Assembly: GCF_003850245.1 (NCBI RefSeq)
Contig: NZ_CP031015.1
Coordinates: forward strand, 2,852,001 to 2,916,000
Direction: 5' to 3'
Source: Microbacterium sp. ABRD28
Lineage (GTDB): Bacteria > Actinomycetota > Actinomycetes > Actinomycetales > Microbacteriaceae
DNA length: 64,000 bases
A model generated the notes under the pieces. The model saw nothing but the letters and a program-made list of their open reading frames with translations. It was not told the DNA's origin and searched no databases. Numbering within the stretch: position 1 is the first letter of the stretch; each line of letters starts with the position of its first letter. The position numbers and the translations under genes were made by a program. This document shows, one piece after another, positions 17,104-26,034 of this stretch.

Positions 17104-18669
17104 TCAGGCGGGCGAGGTCACGGTCGGCCGGGCGCTGCTTCCCACCACCGTCTCGGCAGCCGCGGCGATGCGATTGGCCATGCCCGCGAAGATGAAGCCG
17201 TGGAACGGAAGCACGGCGAACCAGTACAGGCGCCCCGAGAGGCCGTGGGGGAAGAACACGGCGCGCTGCTCGTACCGTGAGCCGCCCGCCTCGGGGCGCG
17301 CCCGCAGCTCGAGCCACGCGAGCCCCGGCACCTTCATCTCGGCACGGAGGCGGAGGAACCTTCCCGGCTCGATCGCCTCCACACGCCAGAAGTCCAGGGC
17401 GTCGCCCACGACCAGACGGGCGCGGCTGCGTCGCCCGCGTGCCAGGCCGATACCCCCGACGACACGGTCCATCCACCCGCGGATCGCCCAGAGCACCGGG
17501 GAGGAGTACCACCCGTTCTCGCCGCCGATCCCCTCGATGACCTGCCAGAGCGCCTCGGGAGGGGCGGTGGTGTGCGCTGACCGCTCGTCGACGAAGACCG
17601 CCTTCCCCGCCCAGTCCGGGTCGCTCGGGAGCGGATCGCTCGGAACGCCGAGCACCTCGGCGTCTTGCCAGCTCGTCTCGATCGCATCCTCCGCCACCCG
17701 TCCGAGAGCTCGCGCCACCGCCTCCCGGTACGGCATCAGCCCGCCTTCGGGACGCGGGATCAGAGCGTCGACATCGTTGTCCTTCATGACGCACTCGTTC
17801 TGCAGGGACTCCACCAGCGGACGCGCGATCGAGCGCGGGATGGGGGTCACGAGGTTCACCCAGTGCGAGGCGAGACGGGGCGTCAGCACCGGCAGCGCCG
17901 CGATCGCCCGCTGCGGGAGCCCGGCCTCGAGCGCGTAGCCGTTCATCATCTGGCCGTAGCGGAGCACATCGGGGCCGCCGATGTCGACGGCGCGATTGAC
18001 ATCGGGGGCGACGCGCGCGGCGCCGAGGAGATAGTGCAGCACGTCACGCACCGCGATGGGCTGGATGCGGTTGCGCACCCACCGCGGCGCGGGCATGTAC
18101 GGGAGCACGTCGGTGAGGTGGCGGACCATCTCGAAGGACGCCGAACCCGACCCGATCACGACGCCCGCCTGAAGCACGAGCGTGGGCACACCGCTGTCGA
18201 GGAACACCTGTCCCACCTCGACGCGCGACCGCAGGTGCGCCGACAGCGGCACCCCCTCGGGATGGAGACCACCGAGGTACACCAGGCGCGCGACGCCCGC
18301 GCGGGCGGCGGCGTGGGCGACGGTTTCGGCGGCCTCCCGGTCGGCCGTCTCGAACCCCCGACCCGCCGACATCGAGTGCACGAGGTAGTACAGGACGTCC
18401 ACGTCGGCAGCAGCGCCTGTCATGACGGTCGCATCCGCGGCATCCCCCGACACGATCTCGACCCGCTCGCCCCAGGCGAAGGCGGCCACGCGACGCGGAT
18501 CGCGCGCGAGGACCCGCACCCGATAGCCGGCGTTGAGCAGCCGCGGCACCAGGCGTCCGCCGATGTAGCCGGTCGCTCCCAGGACGAGGGCGCGGGGGGC
18601 GGTGCCGTCATCGCGCGCGACGGCGACGAGCGCCGCTTCGCGACCGGTCGGAGCGGAGAGGTCGTCCAT
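17104..18669 (-). CDS. SDR/NAD(P)-binding protein with C-terminal DUF2867 domain
   Basis: This 521-residue two-domain protein begins with an atypical SDR domain (residues 25-300, LVLGATGYIGGRLVPRLL; a Y-L-V-H-S-M block where the usual catalytic residues lie). The second half (about 340-510) is a DUF2867-type domain ending in WFAVLPFHGFIFAGMANRI, a likely membrane-associated segment. Substrate is unknown; relatives are annotated as NmrA-like or epimerase-like. The ATG at 18669 has TAGCCT 7 bases upstream, so it is probably leaderless and separate from the GNAT gene. Confidence 0.82.
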   Translation of the reverse strand: MDDLSAPTGREAALVAVARDDGTAPRALVLGATGYIGGRLVPRLLNAGYRVRVLARDPRRVAAFAWGERVEIVSGDAADATVMTGAAADVDVLYYLVHSMSAGRGFETADREAAETVAHAAARAGVARLVYLGGLHPEGVPLSAHLRSRVEVGQVFLDSGVPTLVLQAGVVIGSGSASFEMVRHLTDVLPYMPAPRWVRNRIQPIAVRDVLHYLLGAARVAPDVNRAVDIGGPDVLRYGQMMNGYALEAGLPQRAIAALPVLTPRLASHWVNLVTPIPRSIARPLVESLQNECVMKDNDVDALIPRPEGGLMPYREAVARALGRVAEDAIETSWQDAEVLGVPSDPLPSDPDWAGKAVFVDERSAHTTAPPEALWQVIEGIGGENGWYSSPVLWAIRGWMDRVVGGIGLARGRRSRARLVVGDALDFWRVEAIEPGRFLRLRAEMKVPGLAWLELRARPEAGGSRYEQRAVFFPHGLSGRLYWFAVLPFHGFIFAGMANRIAAAAETVVGSSARPTVTSPA

Positions 18670-18676
18670 GCCAGCG

Positions 18677-18682
18677 AGGCTA
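18677..18682 (-). promoter_or_regulatory. Leaderless-type -10 element (TAGCCT)
   Basis: TAGCCT lies 7 bases before the ATG of the SDR/DUF2867 gene. Confidence 0.5.
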
Positions 18683-18715
18683 CCGCCGCCGCGGGGGGCG
18701 GAGGGCGGCGCGCGA

Positions 18716-19315
18716 TCAGTCCAGACGCATCCCGAAGGCCTGACTCCCGGGCGTCGACGGCAGCGCCGCGAAGCCCAGGCGACGATAGAACGCCAGCGCC
18801 CCGGTGTTGCCGGCGGAGGCGACGAGGTGCACACCCGGCACGCCCCGGTCCCGGAGCGTCTGGACGAAGCCGGCGATGAGCAGGCGCCCCCACCCCTGTC
18901 CCTGCACTTCGGGGAGGAGGTCGATGTGCAGGTGAGCGGGATACTCGCCGGCATACGGATGTGCGCTCGTCCCCCGAGCGGCGGCGTCGTTCAGCAGGTC
19001 GGCGTGGCGCCCCTCGGCCCCCTCCCTCCCGGGACGGTGCGGGGCGACCCGCGGCCACCAGTCGCGCGCGAACCAGCCCTCGAACGCGGCGGTGTCAGAA
19101 GTTCCGACGAGGTAACCGGCGACCCGACCGTCATCGGTCTCGACGACCGAGGCCAGGTCGGGGTGCCGCGCGACGTAGGGGAGGACGAAGAGCGCGGCCC
19201 AGAGATCGTCATCGGGCAGCACGCCGGCCGCGTCGGCGCCGTCGTCGGCGGTGCGCAGACAGATCTCGGCGAGCGCCGGTTCGTCACCGGGGCGGAAGGG
19301 GCGAAGGCGCGGCAC
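18716..19315 (-). CDS. GNAT family N-acetyltransferase
   Basis: This 199-residue acetyl-CoA-dependent acetyltransferase has the acetyl-CoA loop VQGQGWGRLLI (about residues 136-146), preceded by the AHLHIDLLP strand, and the C-terminal ASAGNTGALAFYRRLGF block. N-terminal features (RPGDEPALAEICLRTADDG) are those of a small actinobacterial subgroup related to the acetyltransferase-like domain of O-GlcNAcase. Substrate is unknown. Its first 32 bases overlap the end of modC, so it may be read with the molybdate operon. Confidence 0.83.
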   Translation of the reverse strand: MPRLRPFRPGDEPALAEICLRTADDGADAAGVLPDDDLWAALFVLPYVARHPDLASVVETDDGRVAGYLVGTSDTAAFEGWFARDWWPRVAPHRPGREGAEGRHADLLNDAAARGTSAHPYAGEYPAHLHIDLLPEVQGQGWGRLLIAGFVQTLRDRGVPGVHLVASAGNTGALAFYRRLGFAALPSTPGSQAFGMRLD

Positions 19316-20432
19316 GCCGGGAGTCTACGCGGCCGGCGTGCGGGACGGCGCGCGTGTCAGGTGTCAGCCGGACCGCCGCCTCGTCGAGCGTGACGGTGAC
19401 GTCGGCGCCGACGGGGAAGCGCGCGGCGGCGGCCAGGTCGGCATCGACGAAGAGGGGAGGCTCGTCGGTGTGCAGACGCACCCCCGAGGGCGTGGCCTCG
19501 TGCCGGACGATCCGCGCCGACCATCCGCCCACTCCCTCCGCCGCGGCGCCGCCACCGCCGTCGGGTGCCCCGATCGCCGCCGCCGAGGGGCGGAACACCG
19601 CCCACACCCGCCCACCCGTCACGAGAAGGGCGCGCGAGGCGGCATCCGCGGGAACGACCCGCCGCCCTGCGCGCTCCCAGGCTCCGTCCCGCGCAACCCC
19701 CTCGACCCGGTTCAGACCCGCGATGCGCGCGACGAACGCCGTCGCCGGGGTGGCGAGCACCTCGCGGGTCGGCCCGCGCTGGCTGACGCGACCGGCTTCG
19801 ACGACGATCAGGGTGTCGGTGAGCACCGCGGCATCAAGAGCGTCATGGGTGACGACGACGGCGGTGACGCCCGTCGCGGCGAGCTGATCGCGCAGCACCG
19901 CGCGCAGGTCGTCAGCGGTGACGGGGTCGAGCGAGGTGAAGGGTTCATCCAGCAGCAGCACGGCCGGGTCGGTCACGAGCGCGCGTGCGAGGGCCACCCG
20001 TTGCTGCTGACCGCCCGAGAGTTCTCCGGGCCGCCGATCGCCGAGGCCCGCCAGGCCCACCCGTTCGAGCCAGGATGCCGCGTCGGAGCGCGCCTTCGAC
20101 CGCGAGACGCCGCGCGCCCGCGGCCCGAACGCGATGTTCTCGGCAGCGGAGAGGTGCGGGAACAGCCGCGCGTCCTGGCCGAGCAGCACCACCTCGCGTG
20201 CCGCGGCCGGCACGAGGCGTCCGGGGGCCGACAGCACACGTCCGTCCCGGACGACGCGTCCCGAGTCCAGCCGCACCGTTCCCGCGATCACTCCGAGGAG
20301 CGTGGACTTGCCCGCACCGCTCGGACCCATGATGCCCACGACCTCGCCCGGCTCGGCGACGAACGACACCGACAGCCGGATGTCGCCGCGCGCCTGGTCG
20401 TCGACCTCGACCTCGAGTCGCCCCGCCGTCAC
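19284..20432 (-). CDS. modC: Molybdate ABC transporter ATP-binding protein
   Basis: This is the ATPase of the molybdate importer. The protein has 382 residues with Walker A GPSGAGKST (36-44), signature LSGGQQQRVALARAL and Walker B VLLLDEPFTSLD. A C-terminal regulatory TOBE/OB-like domain starts near residue 245. The GTG at 20432 overlaps the modB stop in GTGA, indicating coupled translation; an open frame upstream lies within modB and is not used. Molybdate specificity comes from the ModA partner and the surrounding cofactor genes. Confidence 0.88.
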   Translation of the reverse strand: MTAGRLEVEVDDQARGDIRLSVSFVAEPGEVVGIMGPSGAGKSTLLGVIAGTVRLDSGRVVRDGRVLSAPGRLVPAAAREVVLLGQDARLFPHLSAAENIAFGPRARGVSRSKARSDAASWLERVGLAGLGDRRPGELSGGQQQRVALARALVTDPAVLLLDEPFTSLDPVTADDLRAVLRDQLAATGVTAVVVTHDALDAAVLTDTLIVVEAGRVSQRGPTREVLATPATAFVARIAGLNRVEGVARDGAWERAGRRVVPADAASRALLVTGGRVWAVFRPSAAAIGAPDGGGGAAAEGVGGWSARIVRHEATPSGVRLHTDEPPLFVDADLAAAARFPVGADVTVTLDEAAVRLTPDTRAVPHAGRVDSRRAAPSPLPPR

Positions 20433-21253
20433 CGGAGGCTCCCCGGTCGCCAGGCACGGACGAGGAGCAGGACCACCAGGGCGGTGACGAGCAGGAGGAG
20501 CGACAGAGCCACTCCGGTCCCCTGCGCCACGCCCGCACCGTTGAAGGCGCTGTAGATGGCGAGCGGCATGGTCTGGGTGACCCCCGGGGCGTTCCCCGCG
20601 AACAGTGCCGTCGCGCCGAACTCCCCCACCGCCCGAGCGAAGCAGAGGATGACACCGGCGATGAGCCCCGGTGCGGCCAGCGGAAGAGTGATGCGGGCGA
20701 GGATCGTCCAGTGACCGGCGCCGAGCGCGCCTGCCGCCTCCTCGAACCGGCTCCCGATCGCCCGCAGCGACCCTTCCAGAGCGAGGACGAGGAACGGCAG
20801 CGCGACGAAGGCCTGGGCGAGGACGACGGCGGTGGTGGTGAAGGGCAGTCGGATGCCGACGGCATCCAGTGCAGGACCGAGCCAGCCGTTGCGGCCGAAG
20901 AGGAACAGCAGCGCCACCCCGCCCACCATCGGCGGGAGGACCAGCGGAACGGTGACGACCGCACGCAGAACAGCAGCGGTCCGCGTCGAGGCGCGCGCGA
21001 TCACGAGCGCGAGGGGGATGCCGAGGATGATGCACAGCGCCGTGGCCGCGAGTCCGGTCTGCAGCGACAGCAGCAGCGCCGACACCGCCGGGGGCGAGGT
21101 CACGTCCGCCCAGAGCGTCGACCACTGCGCCCGCGACACCAGCGCGGCCAGGGGGACGACGAGCAGGGCGAGTCCCAGGACGGCAGGGACGGCGAGGATC
21201 GGAGGAACCGCGGGGGCGGGCGCCGATCGGAGCGAGCGCGAGTCGGAGGTCAT
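20429..21253 (-). CDS. modB: Molybdate ABC transporter permease
   Basis: This 274-residue inner-membrane permease has about six helices. The cytoplasmic EAA loop that contacts ModC is seen in EEAAGALGAGHWTILARITL. The start overlaps the end of modA in ATGA, and its end overlaps modC by 4 bases. The block VGEFGATALFAGN is typical of molybdate/tungstate permeases. Confidence 0.92.
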   Translation of the reverse strand: MTSDSRSLRSAPAPAVPPILAVPAVLGLALLVVPLAALVSRAQWSTLWADVTSPPAVSALLLSLQTGLAATALCIILGIPLALVIARASTRTAAVLRAVVTVPLVLPPMVGGVALLFLFGRNGWLGPALDAVGIRLPFTTTAVVLAQAFVALPFLVLALEGSLRAIGSRFEEAAGALGAGHWTILARITLPLAAPGLIAGVILCFARAVGEFGATALFAGNAPGVTQTMPLAIYSAFNGAGVAQGTGVALSLLLLVTALVVLLLVRAWRPGSLR

Positions 21254-22074
21254 GGTCCGGCAGACGCGAACCCGGCGTCGGCGAGCACACGCTGCCCCTC
21301 GGGACCGGTGACGAGGTCGACGAAGGCGCGGGCGACCTCGTCGGAGGCGGCCCCGGTGGTCACCGCGATCGGGTACAGGTTGACCACGTCCGCGGCTCCG
21401 CCGGGCACGATCACCTCGACGTCATCGCGGCCGACGACGTCGGTGGCGTACACCAGGCCCGCGTCGGCCTCGCCGGCGGCGACCTTGGTCACCACCGCCG
21501 TGACGTTCTGCTCCAGGCTCGCGGGGGTGAGACTCACCCCTGCGTTCTGGAGGAGCGTCCTCGAGGCGGCGCCGCACGGGACATCGGGCTCGCACAGCAC
21601 CACCGTCGCATCGACGAGGTCGGCGAGCCCTGCGATGCCCGCGGGGTTGCCCGTCGGGGTGACGAGGACCAGGGTGTTCGCGGCGAAGACCACCGGATCG
21701 GCCGCAACCCCGGCGTCGACCGCCTGCTGCATGATGCGCTCATCGGCACTGGCGAACACATCAGCGGGCGCCCCCTCGATGATCTGGGTGGCGAGGGCCG
21801 ATGATCCGTCGGTGACGAGAGGCTGCACCGCGACATCCGGATGCTCCTCGGCGAAGACCGTCAGGAGATCATCGAACGCGCTCTGCAGGGACGCCGCCGC
21901 GTAGACCGTGAGGCTCCCTGTGAGTCCTCCCTGGGCAGAACCCGGCGACGGCGAGGTCGGGGCCGACCCGGCGCAACCGCTGAGGATGACGGCGGCTGCC
22001 GCGAGAGCACCGATCGTGACACGACGGATGTGACGTCGAGATCTCGCACGACCGGTCGAGGGAGCGCCCGTCAC
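21250..22074 (-). CDS. modA: Molybdate-binding lipoprotein
   Basis: This is the extracellular molybdate receptor. The protein has 274 residues. The N-terminus is a twin-Arg-free lipoprotein signal with lipobox LSGC (C34). The mature protein begins LTVYAAASLQSAFDDL, the ModA oxyanion-binding start; VFASADERIM and YATDVVGRDDVEV are further ligand-loop regions. The GTG at 22074 overlaps the stop of the HTH-TOBE gene in GTGA. Confidence 0.93.
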   Translation of the reverse strand: MTGAPSTGRARSRRHIRRVTIGALAAAAVILSGCAGSAPTSPSPGSAQGGLTGSLTVYAAASLQSAFDDLLTVFAEEHPDVAVQPLVTDGSSALATQIIEGAPADVFASADERIMQQAVDAGVAADPVVFAANTLVLVTPTGNPAGIAGLADLVDATVVLCEPDVPCGAASRTLLQNAGVSLTPASLEQNVTAVVTKVAAGEADAGLVYATDVVGRDDVEVIVPGGAADVVNLYPIAVTTGAASDEVARAFVDLVTGPEGQRVLADAGFASAGP

Positions 22075-22469
22075 CGGGGGACCTCCACGGTCACCGTGGT
22101 GGCCTTGACCGACGCCACTGCGAGCGACCCGACCTCGAGCCCCAGGTCGTCGACCGCTTCGGACGACATGAGCGACACCACCCGGTGCGGCCCGCACTGG
22201 ATGTCGACCTGGGCCATGACGCCGTCTCGCTGCACGCGGGTCACGAGCCCCACGAAGCGGTTGCGGGCGCTGGAGAGAACCCCGGTGGGGTCGCCCGCCT
22301 GCTTCGCCAGGGCGAGCGCGTGTGCGGCCAGGACGGTTCCCGAGATCTCCGCCGGGACCGCACCCGTGGTCTCGAGCGTTCCCTGATCGATCCATCGGCG
22401 CACCGTGTCATCGCTCACCCCCAGAAGGGCCGCGGCGTCTGAGATCCGAAAATTCGGCACAATACGCAT
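22071..22469 (-). CDS. HTH and TOBE domain molybdate-binding regulator-like protein
   Basis: This small protein (132 residues from the ATG at 22469) combines an excisionase/MerR-like DNA-binding helix-turn-helix (FRISDAAALLGVSDDTVRRW, about 6-26) with a TOBE (Mop-like) domain (about 65-130) that binds molybdate or cofactor. ATG-ATG lies at 22472/22469; the second is preferred because GGAG is then 5 bases away. It heads the modABC operon, with 4-base coupling to modA, so it is probably a molybdate sensor or store controlling this cluster. That role is inferred. Confidence 0.85.
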   Translation of the reverse strand: MRIVPNFRISDAAALLGVSDDTVRRWIDQGTLETTGAVPAEISGTVLAAHALALAKQAGDPTGVLSSARNRFVGLVTRVQRDGVMAQVDIQCGPHRVVSLMSSEAVDDLGLEVGSLAVASVKATTVTVEVPR

Positions 22470-22516
22470 CATATCTCCGCAGACGCGGAGGCGGCGCGGG
22501 GCATCGGCGGCGGGGC

Positions 22517-22522
22517 TAGCCT
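22517..22522 (+). promoter_or_regulatory. Leaderless-type -10 element for the moeB operon
   Basis: TAGCCT lies 6 bases before the moeB ATG. Only 59 bases separate this gene from the divergent HTH-TOBE gene, so one bound regulator could control both operons. Confidence 0.55.
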
Positions 22523-22528
22523 GATGCC

Positions 22529-23653
22529 ATGCCGTTGCCACCCCTTGTCGACCCGGCACCGCTGCTCGACCCCGCCGAGCAGGAGCGGACGCTCCGACAC
22601 GCCGCCCTGGCCGGGCTCGGCGAGATCGGTCAGCGGCGCCTCGCTGCCGCGCACGTCGCCGTCATCGGGGCCGGAGGGCTCGGCTCGCCGGTCATCCTCG
22701 CGCTCGCCGCCGCGGGCGTGGGAACCCTGACCGTCATCGACGACGACGTGGTGGATCTGTCCAACCTCCAGCGTCAGGTCCTGCACCGCGTGGCCGATCT
22801 CGGCAGACCCAAGACCGACAGCGTCGAACGCGTCACCCGCGACCTGTCCCCCACCACTCGCGTCCACGCGCGGCGAGAGCGCCTGACCGCTCACAACGCG
22901 GCCGATCTGCTCCGCGGCGCCGATCTCGTCGTCGACGGCAGCGACAGCTTCGTCACCCGGGAGGCCGTGGCGAGGGCGACCGAGACGCTCGGGGTGCCGC
23001 TGGTGTGGGGAGCCCTGCAGGGGGCCGCCGCTCAGGTGACCGTGTTCTGGTCGACCCCGCCGGACGGCGCCGCGCGGGTCGTCCTCGACGACCTCTACCC
23101 CACCGGGTCGGCTCACGACGCCCCCTCGTGCGCCGAGGCGGGAGTCCTCGGCCCCCTGTGCCTGCAGGTCGGCGGACTGCTCGCGACCGAGGCGGTGAAG
23201 CTCATCGCCGGCGTCGGCGAGCCGCTCCTCGGCCGCATCCTGGTGGTCGACGCCTGGGCGGGTGCGGTGCGTGACGTGCCGCTGGCGCCCGCGCGACGAT
23301 CCTCCCCCGCGCCGATCGTCGCCGCGACCGACATCCTCGAGATCGAACCGGAGCGACTGGCCGAGAAGCTCGACACGGGGGCGGTGCTGCTCGACGTCCG
23401 CGAACCGTGGGAGACCGCCCGCGGCGTCATCCCGGGTTCTGTTCTCCGCCCCCTTGCCGACGTGCTCGCCGCGCCCACCGCGCTCGCAAGCCCCGCCGGC
23501 GACGGTCCCGTCGTGGTCGTCTGCCAGGCGGGCGGCCGCGCCCGGCGGGCCGCCGAGGCGCTTCGCGCCACCGGTGTCGACGCCTCGGTGCTCCGGGGCG
23601 GTTACACGGCGTGGATCGCCGCGGCAGGCGCACCCGCCGGAGCGAACACGTGA
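22529..23653 (+). CDS. moeB: MoeB/ThiF family adenylyltransferase with rhodanese domain (MoeZ-like)
   Basis: This E1-like enzyme adenylates the C-terminal glycine of MoaD and, through its rhodanese domain, can supply sulfur. The protein has 374 residues. ATP loop GAGGLG lies at 47-52. D-D-V-V-D-L-S-N-L-Q-R-Q marks the adenylation site. The CAEAGVLG block is conserved. The rhodanese domain spans about 268-370 with active-site C332 (VVVCQAGGRARR). The CxxC zinc pairs of classical MoeB are not visible. Its end overlaps moeA in GTGA. Confidence 0.9.
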   Translation: MPLPPLVDPAPLLDPAEQERTLRHAALAGLGEIGQRRLAAAHVAVIGAGGLGSPVILALAAAGVGTLTVIDDDVVDLSNLQRQVLHRVADLGRPKTDSVERVTRDLSPTTRVHARRERLTAHNAADLLRGADLVVDGSDSFVTREAVARATETLGVPLVWGALQGAAAQVTVFWSTPPDGAARVVLDDLYPTGSAHDAPSCAEAGVLGPLCLQVGGLLATEAVKLIAGVGEPLLGRILVVDAWAGAVRDVPLAPARRSSPAPIVAATDILEIEPERLAEKLDTGAVLLDVREPWETARGVIPGSVLRPLADVLAAPTALASPAGDGPVVVVCQAGGRARRAAEALRATGVDASVLRGGYTAWIAAAGAPAGANT

Positions 23654-24915
23654 GCTCCGTCCACGCTCTGCGGTCGGTCGAGGAGCACCGCGACGCCATC
23701 CTCGCCGCGGTCCGCCCCTGCGACGTCGTCGCATCGCCCGTCGAGACCGCGCTCGGTCTGACCCTCGCCGAACCGGTGCGCGCACGGGTGCCGATTCCGG
23801 TCTTCGACAATTCGGCGATGGACGGCTTCGCCGTGCGCTACGACGACGTCGCCGGTGCGACGCCGTCGACACCGGTCGCGCTGCGCGTCGTCGCCGACCT
23901 GCCCGCAGGGAGCCCCCTCGACCCCTCCCTCCGCCCCGGCGAGGCCGCTCGCATCATGACGGGGTCGGCGATGCCCACCGCCGCCGACACCGTCGTGCCG
24001 TTCGAGGACACCGCCGACGGTCTGGCCGACTCCCTCGGCGAGATCCAGGTGCTGCGCGCCCCACGAGCCCGCGGCGCCCACCGCCGGCACCGTGGTGGTG
24101 ATCTGTCCCCCGGCGACGAAGTGGTCGCCGCGGGTGTCGCGCTCGGGCCCTTCCAGCTCGGAGCGGCCGCTGCTGCGGGTGTCGCCGTCGTCCGGGTACG
24201 CCGCCGACCACGCGTGGCGGTGATCTCGACGGGATCCGAACTCGTCGCCCCCGGCGCCGACCTGGCGCGGGGCCAGATCCCGGAGTCCAACAGCATTCTC
24301 CTCGCGGGGCTCGCGCGCGACGCGGAATCCGAGGTCGTCCTGCGCACGACCGTCGCCGACGACGACGAGGGCCTCCGACCCGCGCTCGCCGCAGCCCGGG
24401 ACGCGGGCGCGGACGCCGTGGTGTTCTCCGGGGGCGTGAGCGCGGGCGCCTACGAGGTGGTGAAGTCCACCCTCGGTCCCACCGGGGAGATGACCTTCAC
24501 CGGCGTGGCCATGCAACCCGGCAAGCCGCAGGGGTTCGGCGCACTCGACGACGGCACGCTGCTGTTCGGTCTCCCGGGCAACCCCGTGAGTGCCGCGGTG
24601 TCGTTCGAGGTCTTCGTGCGCCCGGCCCTGCTCCTCATGGCCGGGCGCGCGCAGCTCGAGCGGCCCGTGCTGCGACTCGCCGCCGGCACGGGGTGGCGCA
24701 CGCCCCCCGGTCGCCGCCAGTACCTCCCCGCCGCCATCGATCGCAGCGACCCCGCCGCGTGGCGCGTGGTCCCCGCGACCGCGGGCGGCTCGGGCTCGCA
24801 CCTGGCCGGCGGCCTCGCTCAGGCCGAGGCCTTCGCGATCGTCCCGGCCGAGGTGGAGCAGGTCGAGCCGGGCGACAGGGTTGACGTCATGCTCAGAGGG
24901 TCGATGTCATGCTGA
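23650..24915 (+). CDS. moeA: Molybdopterin molybdenumtransferase MoeA
   Basis: This enzyme inserts molybdate into adenylated molybdopterin. The protein has 421 residues. Family blocks are FDNSAMDGFAVR near residue 55, RIMTGSAMP near 100, ISTGSELV, the molybdate-site region SGGVSAGAYEVVK, and MQPGKPQGFG then LFGLPGNPVSA. The GTG at 23650 overlaps the moeB stop by 4 bases. The very end (24883-24918) contains an imperfect 20-base-period duplication that adds the last few residues. Confidence 0.95.
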   Translation: MSSVHALRSVEEHRDAILAAVRPCDVVASPVETALGLTLAEPVRARVPIPVFDNSAMDGFAVRYDDVAGATPSTPVALRVVADLPAGSPLDPSLRPGEAARIMTGSAMPTAADTVVPFEDTADGLADSLGEIQVLRAPRARGAHRRHRGGDLSPGDEVVAAGVALGPFQLGAAAAAGVAVVRVRRRPRVAVISTGSELVAPGADLARGQIPESNSILLAGLARDAESEVVLRTTVADDDEGLRPALAAARDAGADAVVFSGGVSAGAYEVVKSTLGPTGEMTFTGVAMQPGKPQGFGALDDGTLLFGLPGNPVSAAVSFEVFVRPALLLMAGRAQLERPVLRLAAGTGWRTPPGRRQYLPAAIDRSDPAAWRVVPATAGGSGSHLAGGLAQAEAFAIVPAEVEQVEPGDRVDVMLRGSMSC

Positions 24916-24919
24916 GGGG

Positions 24920-25393
24920 ATGAGCTTCACACACCTCGACGCCGCCGGCCGGGCCCGCATGGTGGACGTCACCGAGAAGACCCCGACCGTCCGCGCCGCC
25001 ACCGCGCGCGGCTTCGTCCGCTGCGCGCCCGCGGTCGTCGCCGCCCTGCGGGATGGGGCGATCCCCAAGGGCGATGTCTTGGCGGTGGCGCGGATCGCCG
25101 GCATCCAGGCGGCCAAGCTCACCCCCACCCTGCTGCCCCTCGCCCACGTCATCGGCGTGCACGGCGCGACGGTCGACCTCGTCGTCGAGGACGAGGGCGT
25201 GTCGGTCGAGGCGACCGTCCGCACCGCCGATCGCACCGGCGTGGAGATGGAGGCTCTCACCGCGGTGAGCGTTGCCGCCCTCGCGGTCGTCGACATGGTC
25301 AAGGGCATGGACAAGTCCACCTCCATCGAGGCCGTGCGGATCGTGGCGAAGGAGGGCGGGCGCTCAGGAACGTGGGTGCGCCCGGAAGGATGA
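24920..25393 (+). CDS. moaC: Cyclic pyranopterin monophosphate synthase MoaC
   Basis: This enzyme converts MoaA's 3',8-cyclo-GTP to cyclic pyranopterin monophosphate. The protein has 157 residues, the normal length. Conserved blocks are MVDVTEKTPTVRAA, AKLTPTLLPLAHVIG (the family usually has C-H-P-L here) and KGMDKSTSIEAVRI with the catalytic lysines. The ATG at 24920 follows GAGGGG. Its stop overlaps the mobA start in ATGA. Confidence 0.95.
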   Translation: MSFTHLDAAGRARMVDVTEKTPTVRAATARGFVRCAPAVVAALRDGAIPKGDVLAVARIAGIQAAKLTPTLLPLAHVIGVHGATVDLVVEDEGVSVEATVRTADRTGVEMEALTAVSVAALAVVDMVKGMDKSTSIEAVRIVAKEGGRSGTWVRPEG

Positions 25394-26034
25394 TCGATCT
25401 CTCCGCGATCCTGCTCGCCGGCGGGCGCGCGCGGCGGCTCGGCGGGGTGGCCAAGCCGCTCCAGACCGTCGGAGGCAGATCCCTGCTCGACATCGCCGTC
25501 TCCGCAGCGACCCGTGCCGGCGCCTATCCGATCATCGCCGTCGGCCCTGAGATGCCGGTTGTGGGCACGGTGCGGTGGACACGCGAAGATCCCGCGTTCG
25601 GCGGACCGGTGGCAGGGATCGTCGCGGGGTTCGACGCCGCGATGGCAGCGGCGGACACTCGGCCCGCGTGGACGCTCGTGCTCGCGTGCGACCTCCCCCA
25701 CGCCGAATCCGCCGTCCCCCTTCTCACGGCCGCGGCCGCGCTGGTGCCGAGCGACGTCGAGGCCGTCTGCCTCGGTGACGCCACCAGCCGACCGCAGTTC
25801 CTCGTCGGCCTGTTCCGTACCGCCCCCCTCGGGCGCCAGATCGAGCGGATGCCGCGACGCGGCCGTGACGCGGCCGTGCGCGACCTCGTGAACGACCTCG
25901 CCGTGACGGTCGTCAGCGATCCGGGAGCCGCGGCTCTCTCCTCCGACGCCGCCGCGGCTCTCTCCTTCGACGTCGACACGTGGGAGGATCTTGAAGCGGC
26001 GCGCCGCGCCGGGGAGGACGGGAACCGTGAGTGA
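25390..26034 (+). CDS. mobA: Molybdenum cofactor guanylyltransferase (MobA-like)
   Basis: This enzyme links GMP to molybdopterin to make the guanine dinucleotide form used by bacterial formate dehydrogenases. The protein has 214 residues: a nucleotidyltransferase fold with loop ILLAGGRARRLGGVAKPL (residues 6-23), the GGPVAGI block and the metal-binding ACDLP. It overlaps moaC by 4 bases and the DUF6457 gene by 8. A MobA-type GTP transferase fits the bis-MGD enzyme at 27490; a CTP-using relative cannot be excluded from sequence alone. Confidence 0.87.
   Translation: MIDLSAILLAGGRARRLGGVAKPLQTVGGRSLLDIAVSAATRAGAYPIIAVGPEMPVVGTVRWTREDPAFGGPVAGIVAGFDAAMAAADTRPAWTLVLACDLPHAESAVPLLTAAAALVPSDVEAVCLGDATSRPQFLVGLFRTAPLGRQIERMPRRGRDAAVRDLVNDLAVTVVSDPGAAALSSDAAAALSFDVDTWEDLEAARRAGEDGNRE

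Noticed and set aside
22470..22528. Moco riboswitch upstream of the cofactor genes
   Set aside because: The gap is only 59 bases and the moeB promoter appears leaderless, so there is no room for such a structure.
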